Part shown: positions 1-6,929 of the stretch, piece by piece
How positions within the stretch are numbered: the stretch's first letter is position 1
How the letters are laid out: each line of letters begins with the position of its first letter
NCBI GenBank assembly: GCA_965363675.1
Contig: CBDTTW010000042.1
Coordinates: 1-19,240 of the forward strand
DNA length: 19,240 bases
From: CBDTTW01 sp965363675
Lineage (GTDB): Bacteria; Bacteroidota; Rhodothermia; Rhodothermales; DASSAV01
Reading direction: 5' to 3'
The notes under the pieces: generated by a model
Databases searched by the model: none
What the model saw: the letters and a program-made list of their open reading frames with translations, nothing else
Told to the model about the DNA's origin: nothing
Position numbers and translations under genes: made by a program

Positions 1-229
1 CGCCCGCCACGCCGGCGCACAGCCGCGCCGCTTCGGGGGCGACGCGCTCCTCGGCGAGGCACTGCCGGATCTGAAGCCCGAGCGCCTCGGCGGCCTTTTC
101 GACGCCGCTGCGCCGCAGGTTGACGCCGGGGCCTTCCGAGGCGTAGGCAGGGGCGGGGCCGCCCGGCCCGCCGCGCAGCCGGGAGCGGGTTCCGCCCACA
201 TCCATGCCGATGAAGTAGGGGGCGCGCAT
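1..229 (-). CDS. BadF/BadG/BcrA/BcrD-type ATPase, N-acetylglucosamine kinase-like (5' part only)
   Basis: This is the N-terminal 76 residues of a sugar-kinase-like ATPase; the rest lies beyond the left edge. The protein starts MRAPYFIGMDVGGTRSRL. The DVGGTRSR stretch (residues 10-17) is the phosphate-1 loop of the ASKHA (actin/Hsp70/hexokinase) fold. The following GPGVNLRR with a helix rich in A and E resembles the BadF/BadG/N-acetylglucosamine kinase family, where it precedes an accessory helix. A likely role is phosphorylation of an amino sugar recovered from cell-wall turnover, but the substrate cannot be read from this fragment. The start at 229 gives the shortest gap (10 bp) after the acylase stop, suggesting co-transcription; an in-frame ATG at 203-205 (MDVGG) is an alternative. 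No good Shine-Dalgarno sequence is visible. Confidence 0.72.
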   Translation of the reverse strand, partial: MRAPYFIGMDVGGTRSRLRGGPGGPAPAYASEGPGVNLRRSGVEKAAEALGLQIRQCLAEERVAPEAARLCAGVAG

Positions 230-239
230 CGGGCCAAGC

Positions 240-2294
240 TCAGCCGGTGGGGGCGAGCACGGTCGCCGGGGCGCCTTTGTCGGAGACGCTGATCGTGAGC
301 GGCTGCGGCATACGGTCCGAGAGGCGGTAGCGGCTCAGGAAGGCCGTAAAGTCGAAGGCGCGGCGGCGGACGTGCAGGTTGCCCCAATCCGCCGTGCCCA
401 TCCAGATTTCATAGGCGGCGGGAGAGGACAAGCCGGGGAGCATCGGGGAGTAGTGCCATTGCAGCGCCGTCGGGTGCCCCGCCTTCGGCAGCGTCACCTG
501 CTTGAAACGGTTGCTTGCAAGCCGGAAACGGCCAGCCTCGGCCAGCGTGTCGGCCGAGAACAGCAGGAAGCGCCGCACGTCGGGGTTGGTCTCGCCCCAG
601 CGCCACTGGCTCATGTCGTCGCCGTAGTCGGCGCGCATCTGGCCCACGACCTGCTTGAGCAAGAGGTAACGCCGGGCGCTCTCGAAGAACACCGTGTCCG
701 GGACGGCGGCGGCGGGGTAACGGCCCGTAGACGCTTGGTAGCGGGCCACCCACCGGTCGAAGATGGCGGCGGCGATGCTGATGCGGGTGTAGCGGTAATC
801 CCAATTGCGCAGGTATTCGAGCGCGGCGGCGACGGCGGGGTCCTGCGCCGCCACCGAATCGACGGAGGCCGTCATCGAAGGGGCCAGGGCGGCGGCCCAG
901 GCGCTGTACGTTTCGTCGCGCAGGGTCTCGAAGGCGGCGCCCGGGGCGGCGAGCGAGTCGAGGGCGGCGGCGACGTAGGGCAGCCAGGGCGAACGGCTCA
1001 GGATGAACCCTCCCGGCGTCTCGCGGCGCAGCGCCTCGGGGCCCCACGCCTGCACCGCGCCGTCGCGGGTGAGCGCGGCCCCGGCCGGCTCGAACAGCCG
1101 AAACTCCGGAGGGCCGCCCTCGGGCAGGGCGCGCCACACGCTGAAGTCGCTTGGGCCGGAGAGCGCCTCCCAGCGCAGCACCCACGTGCTGTCGCGCGGG
1201 GCCGCCGCCGAGTCGGGCGGCGTTTGCAGGCGCAGGCTGTCCGCGCGGGCCGTGTCGGCGGGCGCCGGGGCGGCCCGCTTGGGGCGCCCCGGCGGCCCGG
1301 CCTCGGGCGCAAACGCGAGCGCGTCGGCCGAGCGCCACGTCGAGACGAGGCGCTCGGCGCCGTCGCGGTCGGTAAGGCGGCTATACACGCGCCGGAACGC
1401 CGTCGAGTCGAAGGCGGCGCGCGTGAGGGTGTAGGCGCCGCCGGGCAGCACGCCCCAGGCGCGGTCGCCGCGGACGCCGGCGATGAAGGCGGGCAGGCCG
1501 GGCAGCGTCGAGCCTGCCGTGGCGCGGTCGCCCTGCCGCAGCACGAGCGTCTGGTAGAGCGGCGCCGCTCCGGAGCCCTGCACGTGGCGCTGGTAGAGCC
1601 GGACGCCCGCCGAGTCGCGAAAGGCCCAGACCAGGCTGTTCTCGGCGCCGTGCACATGCACGAGGCTGCGAAGCAGGCTGTCGGCGGCGAGGAAGGCGCG
1701 CACGTCCGGGGAGCGGCGCGCAGGGTGATCGAAGGGCGGCGGGGCCGTGCTCAGCCACGCCCACAAGCGTTCGATGAGCAGCGCGTGCCAGGGCTCCCAG
1801 GGGGCGGGATCCACCTGAAACGCGGAAAACTCGTCGGAGAGGCGTACGGCGCGCGCGCTGAGGGCGGCGTTCATGCCCCGCGCGTAGGCGGCCAGCAGCG
1901 CCTGCTCTTCGGGCGGCAGGGTGCGGTAGGCGGCGCGGGCGCCGGGCTCCAGGGCGAGGCGCAGCGCCAGCTCGTCGGAGGGCGCGACCGAGGCGCCGAG
2001 CCATTGGCTGAGCCCCCCCGAGGCCGCCTGCCGCCAGAAACACGCCATGAAGCCGCGCTCGGCGCCGTGCACGTAGCCCAGCGCTTCGTAGGCGTCGGGC
2101 TCGTTGGCGGCCTCGATGATCGGGGCGCCGCTTTCGGAATAGGACACCTGCACCGGGGCGCGCAGCCCCGGCGCCGCGACGCGCGCATCGGGCAGGCGGT
2201 CGATGCCGTAGGCGAAGAACCAGACGGCCGACCCCATGACGGCGAGGGCCAGCACGGCGATGATGGCGATGGCGGCCCAGCGGTGCACGGGCAA
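240..2294 (-). CDS. Penicillin acylase-like (S45 family) membrane-anchored protein, atypical active site
   Basis: This 684-residue protein has an N-terminal membrane anchor or signal (about residues 7-28) and the architecture of the penicillin acylase family: Ntn hydrolases that self-cleave and use the new N-terminal Ser, Thr or Cys to hydrolyse amides such as beta-lactam side chains or acyl-homoserine lactones. Visible family features are GYVHGAERGFMACFWRQAAS (about 73-92), matching the usual GYxHAxDRxxQMxxxRRxASG, and a GSTLPGLPAFIAGVRGDRAWG block (about 261-281), matching the AGxxxPGxPxxxxGxNxxxAWG motif. The nucleophile candidate is Ser220 in ENSLVWAF, aligned with GSNxWAV. The residue before it is Asn rather than Gly, and the later conserved DPH and QN motifs are not recognisable. 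A Pro/Ala-rich insertion lies at about 335-370. The protein would sit in the periplasm. It follows yajQ by 34 bp and precedes the kinase-like gene by 10 bp. Family fairly sure; activity uncertain. Confidence 0.82.
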   Translation of the reverse strand: MPVHRWAAIAIIAVLALAVMGSAVWFFAYGIDRLPDARVAAPGLRAPVQVSYSESGAPIIEAANEPDAYEALGYVHGAERGFMACFWRQAASGGLSQWLGASVAPSDELALRLALEPGARAAYRTLPPEEQALLAAYARGMNAALSARAVRLSDEFSAFQVDPAPWEPWHALLIERLWAWLSTAPPPFDHPARRSPDVRAFLAADSLLRSLVHVHGAENSLVWAFRDSAGVRLYQRHVQGSGAAPLYQTLVLRQGDRATAGSTLPGLPAFIAGVRGDRAWGVLPGGAYTLTRAAFDSTAFRRVYSRLTDRDGAERLVSTWRSADALAFAPEAGPPGRPKRAAPAPADTARADSLRLQTPPDSAAAPRDSTWVLRWEALSGPSDFSVWRALPEGGPPEFRLFEPAGAALTRDGAVQAWGPEALRRETPGGFILSRSPWLPYVAAALDSLAAPGAAFETLRDETYSAWAAALAPSMTASVDSVAAQDPAVAAALEYLRNWDYRYTRISIAAAIFDRWVARYQASTGRYPAAAVPDTVFFESARRYLLLKQVVGQMRADYGDDMSQWRWGETNPDVRRFLLFSADTLAEAGRFRLASNRFKQVTLPKAGHPTALQWHYSPMLPGLSSPAAYEIWMGTADWGNLHVRRRAFDFTAFLSRYRLSDRMPQPLTISVSDKGAPATVLAPTG

Positions 2295-2328
2295 AGGGGT
2301 GAGGGTAAGCGAACGGCCCGGCGCGCAG

Positions 2329-2820
2329 CTAGGCCTTCATGTTGATGAACTGGAGGGCAAAGCTGAAGTCGGCTCCCTTGAGCGCGGCAATGCACTCCTG
2401 CAAGTCGTCGATCTTTTTGCCGGTCACGCGCACCTCGTCGCCCTGGATGGCGGGCTGCACCTTCAGGCCGAGGTCCTTGACGACGCCGACGACCTTTTTA
2501 GCTTCGTCCTTCTCCAGGCCTTCCTTGACGGTCACGCGCTGCCGCAGGGTCAGGCCCGCCGCGCTTTCGGGTTCGCCGAAGTGCAGGCTTTTGAGGCTCA
2601 CGCCCCGCTTGGCTGCGTTCGAGAGCAGCATCTGCTTGAGCGCTTCGAGCGCCATCGTGTCGCCGGCCGTGAGGGTGATGAGCTTGGTTTTCTTGTCGAG
2701 CGTAATGTCGGCGGGGCCGCCGCGCAGGTCGTAGCGCGTGCCGATTTGCTTGTGCGTGTTGTTTACGGCGTCGTCGAGGTCTTGCAGGTTCACCTGACTT
2801 ACGATGTCGAAAGAGGGCAT
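2329..2820 (-). CDS. yajQ: YajQ family cyclic-di-GMP-binding / nucleotide-binding protein (UPF0234)
   Basis: This 163-residue cytoplasmic protein matches YajQ in length and end to end in sequence. It starts MPSFDIVSQVNLQDLDDAVN, continues with RYDLRG at about 29-34, and ends with the ECIAALKGADFSFALQFINM block typical of the family. The fold is two tandem ferredoxin-like domains. Members bind nucleotides or RNA, and in Xanthomonas a homologue binds cyclic di-GMP and interacts with a transcription factor; the role here is unproven. The gene is first in a minus-strand unit with the acylase-like and kinase-like genes. A promoter candidate lies about 30 bp upstream of the start. Confidence 0.95.
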   Translation of the reverse strand: MPSFDIVSQVNLQDLDDAVNNTHKQIGTRYDLRGGPADITLDKKTKLITLTAGDTMALEALKQMLLSNAAKRGVSLKSLHFGEPESAAGLTLRQRVTVKEGLEKDEAKKVVGVVKDLGLKVQPAIQGDEVRVTGKKIDDLQECIAALKGADFSFALQFINMKA

Positions 2821-2850
2821 GGCGTGCGCGGGTAGTCCGAAGGGGTAGAG

Positions 2851-2882
2851 CGAAGATATACAATTCGGCGCGGCCTGCCGAA
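2851..2882 (-). promoter_or_regulatory. Candidate Bacteroidota-type promoter for yajQ
   Basis: Read on the minus strand, TTCG (2882-2879), a 20-base spacer and TATCTTCG (2858-2851) match the Bacteroidota -33/-7 pattern TTTG and TAnnTTTG with one mismatch each. The element ends 30 bases before the yajQ start, giving a short leader. The TGTATAT core recurs upstream of the isocitrate dehydrogenase gene. Confidence 0.5.
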
Positions 2883-2907
2883 GGCGGTACGTGAAAGTTG
2901 CGGCGTT

Positions 2908-3315
2908 TCAGGGGGCCGTGGGCGGCGGCTCCTCGCGCAGGCGCGCCTGGAGTTCCAGCAGATGCGTCGTGATGCTGTCCTGAAGGGCGGACATGCGGTC
3001 GGGGCGCGCGGCGTAGCGCTCCAGCGACCGCCGGAAGGCGAGGGTATCGACGCTGTGGCGCGCGAAGATGCTGTCCCGGGCGCCCGGCGGAAGGTCGGCG
3101 TAGAGCAGGGTGCGCGCCCGCGCCAGGTGCAGATCGGTGAGCACGGCGACGAGCGTCGAGTCGGGCAGGGGGCGGGCGCGCTCGGGCAGGCCGCAGCCCG
3201 AAGCGAGGGCGAGGGCGCAGGCGAGGAGCGCCGTGCGGCCTATCCGCCGCCGGGGGGCCGCGCCTGTCGTAGATTGAGCGCCGGAAGGTCGGAAGAAAGA
3301 AACGGCAACGCGCAT
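2908..3315 (-). CDS. DUF4296-like putative lipoprotein
   Basis: Taking the ATG at 3313-3315, this is a 135-residue protein of unknown function. A hydrophobic segment ALLACALALASGC ends in a lipobox with Cys41, so it is probably a lipidated envelope protein. The mature part reads PLPDSTLVAVLTDLHLARA followed by DSIFARHSVDTLAFRRSLER, the pattern of DUF4296, a Bacteroidota family of small lipoproteins. The N-region before the hydrophobic segment is unusually long (about 28 residues), and no other ATG, GTG or TTG lies between it and the lipobox, so either the start is correct or a rarer codon is used. In-frame upstream starts exist (to 3396), but they would overlap the divergent glycosyltransferase further. 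The start codon already overlaps that gene's start by 2 bp. Its own promoter must therefore lie inside the glycosyltransferase gene. Confidence 0.7.
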   Translation of the reverse strand: MRVAVSFFRPSGAQSTTGAAPRRRIGRTALLACALALASGCGLPERARPLPDSTLVAVLTDLHLARARTLLYADLPPGARDSIFARHSVDTLAFRRSLERYAARPDRMSALQDSITTHLLELQARLREEPPPTAP

Positions 3316-4336
3316 GCGACCCAAGGTATCCATAATCATCGTGACGTACAACGCACTGCCGCTATTGCAGGCGTGCCTCCCCTCGGTCGTCGCCACGGAC
3401 TACGACAATTTCGAGATCGTGCTGGCCGACAACGCCTCCGATGACGGTTCGGCCCGGTGGGCGCAAAGCGCCTACCCCGGCATCCGCGTGATCCGGCACC
3501 CCGAGAACTGGGGTTTCTGCCGGGGCAACAACGAGGCGATCCGCCGCACTGAGGGCGCCTACGTGGCGCTGCTCAACAACGATGTCGAGACGCCGCCCGG
3601 CTGGCTCGCGCCGCTCGTCGATCTGATGGAGCGCCGCCCCGAGGTGGGGGCCGCCGGCCCAAAGCTGTTGCAGCACGGCCGCCGCGACTGCTTCGAGTAC
3701 GCGGGCGCCGCCGGGGGCCACCTCGACCGTCTCGGCTATCCGTTTACGCGTGGGCGGATCTTCGAGACGCTGGAGGAGGACCGGGGGCAGTACGACGATC
3801 CCGCCGATGTGTTCTGGGTGAGCGGGGCGGCCATGATGCTGCGCCGCAGCGCGCTCGGGGGGGTGGGTCTGCTGGACGAGCGCTTTTACATGCACATGGA
3901 AGAGATCGACCTATGCTGGCGTTTGCAGCGGGCGGGCTGGCGCATCGCCGTGGAACCCGCCGCGCACGCCTACCACATCGGGGGGGCGTCGCTGCCCCAG
4001 AGCCACCCGCGCAAGACGTACTACAACTTCCGGAACAGCCTGCTCATGCTGCACCAGAACCTGCCGGCGAGCGCGTGGGCCCGGCTGTTTCCGCAGCGGG
4101 CGGCGCTCGACGCCGCCGCCGCCGCGCGCGCCCTGGCGGCGGGCCGCCCGGCCGAGGCGCAGGCCATTGCGAAGGCGTACCGCGACGCGCACGTCATGGC
4201 CCGGAAGGGCGCAGATCGGGCCGGGGAAGCGCTCGGGCGCGAGACGCGGCCTTCCTACCGGGGCAGCATCGTGCTGGATTACTTCGCGCGGGGCCGCCGC
4301 CGGTTCAGCGAACTGCCGCCGCAGAACTTCCGGTAG
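3314..4336 (+). CDS. Family 2 glycosyltransferase (WbbL/rhamnosyltransferase-like)
   Basis: This 340-residue enzyme is predicted to move a sugar from a nucleotide donor onto a glycan, lipid or protein acceptor at the cytoplasmic face of the membrane. The GT-A fold is evident: KVSIIIVTYN at 4-13, ADNASDDGS at 38-46 (nucleotide binding), WGFCRGNNEAI at 66-76, and LNNDVE at 87-92, which holds the metal-binding DxD-like site. VSGAAMMLRR at 169-178 and EEIDLCWRLQRAGW at 196-209 are the acceptor/catalytic-base region typical of COG1216 enzymes. The start fits the family exactly, three residues before the first strand. No membrane helix is seen. The acceptor is unknown; no other polysaccharide genes lie nearby. 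The 3' end overlaps the convergent EamA gene by 32 bp. Confidence 0.92.
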   Translation: MRPKVSIIIVTYNALPLLQACLPSVVATDYDNFEIVLADNASDDGSARWAQSAYPGIRVIRHPENWGFCRGNNEAIRRTEGAYVALLNNDVETPPGWLAPLVDLMERRPEVGAAGPKLLQHGRRDCFEYAGAAGGHLDRLGYPFTRGRIFETLEEDRGQYDDPADVFWVSGAAMMLRRSALGGVGLLDERFYMHMEEIDLCWRLQRAGWRIAVEPAAHAYHIGGASLPQSHPRKTYYNFRNSLLMLHQNLPASAWARLFPQRAALDAAAAARALAAGRPAEAQAIAKAYRDAHVMARKGADRAGEALGRETRPSYRGSIVLDYFARGRRRFSELPPQNFR

Positions 4337-5231
4337 GGGCGGGGGCCGGCTTGCGTCCTGCAAGGGCGTTCACGAGCACCCCCAGCAGCACTACGGCGAT
4401 GCCGAGGACGGCGATGGGGCCGGGCTGCTCGCCGAAGAGCACGACGGCCAGGAGCGAGGCCCCTACGGGCTCCAGGAGCCCCAGCACGCCGAGGTAGGCC
4501 GCCGGAAAGTAGCGCAGGCCGAAGTTCATGGCGCCGTGCCCGATGATCTGCGGTCCCACGGCCATCGCGGCGCAGAGCAGGTAGAACCGGATCGGATAGC
4601 CCCACAGCGGCGTCCCCCGGACCAGCGCGGCCGTGAGCGTGACAAGGGCCACCACGACGTACAGCGGGTAGATATACGCTCCCCAGGAGACGCGCCGGCG
4701 CACTACGCGGCCGATGAGCATGTACACGCTCACGATGAGCGCCGCCGTGAGCGCAAGCGTATTGCCGAGCGCCGCGTGCGCCCCCGGCCCGGCCCCCGAG
4801 TCGCCGCGGCTGATGAGTACGGCCCCGCCGACGGCGCACAGCACCGAGGCCACCTGCCAGGGCCGCAGGCGCTCCCGGAGGAACAGGTAGCCGAAAAGGG
4901 CCAGGAAGATGGGGCTCGTCGTGACGAGCGCCGACGAGCTGGCAACGCTGGTGTGATAGAGCGACTCGATCCACAGCACGAAGTGGAGCCCCAGCAGCAC
5001 GCCCGAGAGGCCGATGAGCTTCCAGTCGGGCGCGGTGAAGCGTTTCAGCTCGCCCGCCACGCGCGGCAGCAGCACGGGCGTGAGCAAAAGCGCAGCGATC
5101 CAGGTGCGCCAGACGGCGATGGCGAGGCCGGGGCCGTCGTCGGCGAAGCGCACCAGGATCGAGCTGGAGGCGAAGCTGGCGACGCCGAAGGCCAGCACCG
5201 GGTACACGATCCACGGTTTGCTGCGCGGCAT
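4305..5231 (-). CDS. EamA/DMT-family transporter
   Basis: This 308-residue integral membrane protein has about ten hydrophobic helices arranged as two EamA repeats (about residues 8-137 and 155-290), the layout of the drug/metabolite transporter superfamily (RhaT, YdcZ and RarD relatives). Typical cues are FASSSILVRFA near the start, the helix pair ending YHTSVASSSALVTTSPIFLALFG in repeat 1, and the PAAYLGVLGLLEPVGASLLA block in repeat 2. It probably exports or imports a small metabolite; the substrate cannot be predicted. The start at 5231 (MPRSKPWIVYP) is chosen because the frame upstream is only an extension into the DUF4293 gene. It lies 17 bp downstream of DUF4293 and is probably co-transcribed. 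Its last 32 bases overlap the end of the plus-strand glycosyltransferase gene, with no terminator between. Confidence 0.9.
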   Translation of the reverse strand: MPRSKPWIVYPVLAFGVASFASSSILVRFADDGPGLAIAVWRTWIAALLLTPVLLPRVAGELKRFTAPDWKLIGLSGVLLGLHFVLWIESLYHTSVASSSALVTTSPIFLALFGYLFLRERLRPWQVASVLCAVGGAVLISRGDSGAGPGAHAALGNTLALTAALIVSVYMLIGRVVRRRVSWGAYIYPLYVVVALVTLTAALVRGTPLWGYPIRFYLLCAAMAVGPQIIGHGAMNFGLRYFPAAYLGVLGLLEPVGASLLAVVLFGEQPGPIAVLGIAVVLLGVLVNALAGRKPAPAPTGSSAAAVR

Positions 5232-5248
5232 TTGCAGAGGGGGCGCGC

Positions 5249-5671
5249 CTAGCGCAGCCGGTCCATGGAGCGCACGAGCGCAATGTCGCGGCGCACGCCG
5301 CCGGCGGCCAGCACGAGGCCGAGGCCGCCGAAGGCGATCAGGCCCAGCTCCAGGTACAGGTCGTAGTGCGCCGCCGGCGCAAGCAAATCGGCCAGTCGCC
5401 CGTAGTAGTTGGCCCTGCCGATCCACATGCCCAGCAGAAACAACGTCCCGAAGAGCAGCGCCTGAATCGCCAGCAGTTGCCGCTCGCGGACGGCGTAGAG
5501 AAACACGGCCACGAGGCTTCCCAGGGCCAGCAAAGCTCCCACGCCGATGAGGACAATAGAGAAAACGCTGGTCGCGCGGGCTCCCGCCGACCACGGGGAA
5601 TGCACGAGGCAGAAGGCGACGAACAGGAGCGCGGCCAGCACGAGGTAGACCGACTGGATACGTTGAATCAT
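5249..5671 (-). CDS. DUF4293 family membrane protein
   Basis: This 140-residue protein begins MIQRIQSVYLVLAALL, the hallmark start of DUF4293, a family found mainly in Bacteroidota. Four hydrophobic helices are visible at about 7-24, 38-60, 66-83 and 108-124, with a Tyr-rich segment (ANYYGRLADLL) between helices 3 and 4. Function is unknown; family members are often near rho or metabolic genes. Here it leads an operon with the EamA transporter. Its leader is AT-rich compared with the surrounding DNA and contains a direct repeat and a promoter-like element. Confidence 0.88.
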   Translation of the reverse strand: MIQRIQSVYLVLAALLFVAFCLVHSPWSAGARATSVFSIVLIGVGALLALGSLVAVFLYAVRERQLLAIQALLFGTLFLLGMWIGRANYYGRLADLLAPAAHYDLYLELGLIAFGGLGLVLAAGGVRRDIALVRSMDRLR

Positions 5672-5688
5672 CCCAGGTAAAATCCGTT

Positions 5689-5716
5689 ATTGCAAGTATA
5701 AAAGGAATTGCAAGTA
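5689..5716. repeat. Direct repeat ATTGCAAGTA, two copies 18 bp apart, in the DUF4293 leader
   Basis: The ten-base unit ATTGCAAGTA occurs exactly at 5689-5698 and again at 5707-5716 (on the coding strand, TACTTGCAAT twice). It lies in an AT-rich island in a GC-rich region, between the isocitrate dehydrogenase stop and the DUF4293 start. The downstream copy overlaps the promoter-like element, and the other sits in its spacer. Confidence 0.8.
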
Positions 5717-5723
5717 GAAAAAA
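5693..5723 (-). promoter_or_regulatory. Candidate promoter of the DUF4293-EamA operon
   Basis: On the minus strand, TTTT (5723-5720), 19 bases and TATACTTG (5700-5693) resemble the Bacteroidota TTTG/TAnnTTTG promoter with one mismatch in each box. The element ends 22 bases before the DUF4293 start. It overlaps the ATTGCAAGTA direct repeats. Confidence 0.5.
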
Positions 5724-6749
5724 CTATGCTGAGAGGAGGGCGCGGACGCGTTCGGCGACGGCCCCGGCGAACACCGTCGTGCTTGCGTCGCCGCCGAGGT
5801 CGCGCGTGATGGTGCGGCCCTGCTCGAACGTCTGGTGCACCGCCTGCATGATGGCGTCGGCGGCGGCATGCTCGCCGAGGTAGCGCAGCATGAGTTCGGC
5901 CGAGGCGATGAGCGCGGTGGGGTTGGCGATGTTCTTGCCCTGGATGTCCGGCGCGCTGCCGTGCACCGCCTCGAACACCGCTCCGTCGTCTCCGACGTTG
6001 GCCCCTGCCACGATGCCCAGCCCGCCGACGAGGCCGGCGCACAGGTCGCTCAGGATGTCCCCGAACAGGTTTGTCGTCACGATGCAGTCGTAGTTCTGCG
6101 GCCGGCTGACGAGCTGCATGCACATGTTATCGATGATGCGGTCCTCGAACACTACGTCGTCGGCGTACTCGGCGGCCATGTCCTTGCCGATCTGAAGGAA
6201 CATGCCCGAGGAGACCTTGAGGATGTTGGCCTTATGGGCGAGGGTGACCTTCTTGCGCTTGTTCCTGCGCGCGTACTCGAAGCAGAACCGGATGATGCGC
6301 TCCGAGCCGCGCCGCGTGATGCGCGCAATCGAGTCGGCGATGCCGAGGCGCTCGTCGTAGTTCTCGATGCCGGAGTAGAGGCCCTCGGTGTTCTCGCGGA
6401 AGATGATGAGGTCCACATGGTCGAACGGCGTCCGGACGCCGGGCGTCGAGCGGCAGGGGCGCACGCTGGCGTAGAGGTCGAGCTTCTGGCGGAGCTGCAC
6501 GTTGACGCTCTTGAAGCCCTTGCCCACGGGCGTCGTGACGGGGCCTTTGAGCGCCACGCCCGCCTTGCGGATGCCGTCCACGACGAAGTCGGGCAGGGGC
6601 GACCCGTGCGCGTCCACGGCCGCCTGCCCGACTTCGTCGTAGCGCTCCCACGCGATCTCGACGCCGGTGGCGTCGAGCACCTGGAGGGTGGCGTCCGTGA
6701 CTTCCGGTCCGATGCCGTCGCCGGGGATGAGGGCTACGCGGTGAGCCAT
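5724..6749 (-). CDS. icd: NAD-dependent isocitrate dehydrogenase (isocitrate/isopropylmalate dehydrogenase family)
   Basis: This 341-residue cytoplasmic enzyme oxidatively decarboxylates isocitrate to 2-oxoglutarate in the citric acid cycle. The start at 6749 gives MAHRVALIPGDGIGPE, the family N-terminus; longer in-frame starts add an unrelated Pro-rich leader. Substrate and metal residues are in place: Ser81/Asn83/Arg87 (KSVNVQLR), Arg97 and Arg100 in VRPCRSTPG, Tyr125 in RENTEGLYSGIEN, Lys173 in AHKANILK, Asp207 and Asp231 (NLFGDILSD). The cofactor loop HGSAPDIQGKNIANP (263-277) has Asp rather than the Lys-Tyr of NADP enzymes, pointing to NAD. The short phosphorylation-loop region and length fit the IDH3-like NAD class rather than E. 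coli Icd. Isopropylmalate or homoisocitrate use is less likely from the RPCRSTPGVRT signature. It appears to have its own promoter. Confidence 0.9.
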   Translation of the reverse strand: MAHRVALIPGDGIGPEVTDATLQVLDATGVEIAWERYDEVGQAAVDAHGSPLPDFVVDGIRKAGVALKGPVTTPVGKGFKSVNVQLRQKLDLYASVRPCRSTPGVRTPFDHVDLIIFRENTEGLYSGIENYDERLGIADSIARITRRGSERIIRFCFEYARRNKRKKVTLAHKANILKVSSGMFLQIGKDMAAEYADDVVFEDRIIDNMCMQLVSRPQNYDCIVTTNLFGDILSDLCAGLVGGLGIVAGANVGDDGAVFEAVHGSAPDIQGKNIANPTALIASAELMLRYLGEHAAADAIMQAVHQTFEQGRTITRDLGGDASTTVFAGAVAERVRALLSA

Positions 6750-6791
6750 GGCTGATCTGGAGATGGGCGGTTTGAGGGGATGCGGCTGGCG

Positions 6792-6799
6792 GGAATATA
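6792..6799 (-). promoter_or_regulatory. Candidate -7 element for isocitrate dehydrogenase
   Basis: On the minus strand, TATATTCC within TGTATATTCCCG sits 43 bases upstream of the gene start. It resembles the yajQ element in core and context (GCCGAAT upstream in both). No well-spaced TTTG box is seen: the nearest TTTG is 27 bases away, so this is a weak call. Confidence 0.35.
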
Positions 6800-6866
6800 C
6801 AGCATTCGGCTCCGGCGGAGGGCGTTCAAACGGCATTGTTGCTATCGCCGGGGCCGACGGCGCGCG

Positions 6867-6898
6867 AAAAAGGGCGCCCCTTTGCGGGGGCGCCCTTT
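6867..6898 (-). terminator. Rho-independent terminator of the S41 protease gene
   Basis: A perfect 12-bp stem is formed by AAAGGGCGCCCC (6869-6880) and GGGGCGCCCTTT (6887-6898), with a 6-base loop. Read on the minus strand it is followed by a run of five T, starting 31 bases after the protease stop. It is the strongest terminator in the window and separates the protease from the isocitrate dehydrogenase transcript. Confidence 0.9.
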
Positions 6899-6929
6899 GC
6901 GCTTCGGAGAGGCTGCGGCCGGGGGCCGA

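Noticed and set aside
372..2345. A long plus-strand open frame covering the acylase gene.
   Set aside because: It is antisense to a gene with clear family motifs. Its translation is Arg-, Gly- and His-rich without domain features, as expected in GC-rich DNA.
4350..4364. A small hairpin CTTGC-GTCCT-GCAAG just past the glycosyltransferase stop.
   Set aside because: It is only five base pairs long and lies within the EamA coding sequence without a T-run.
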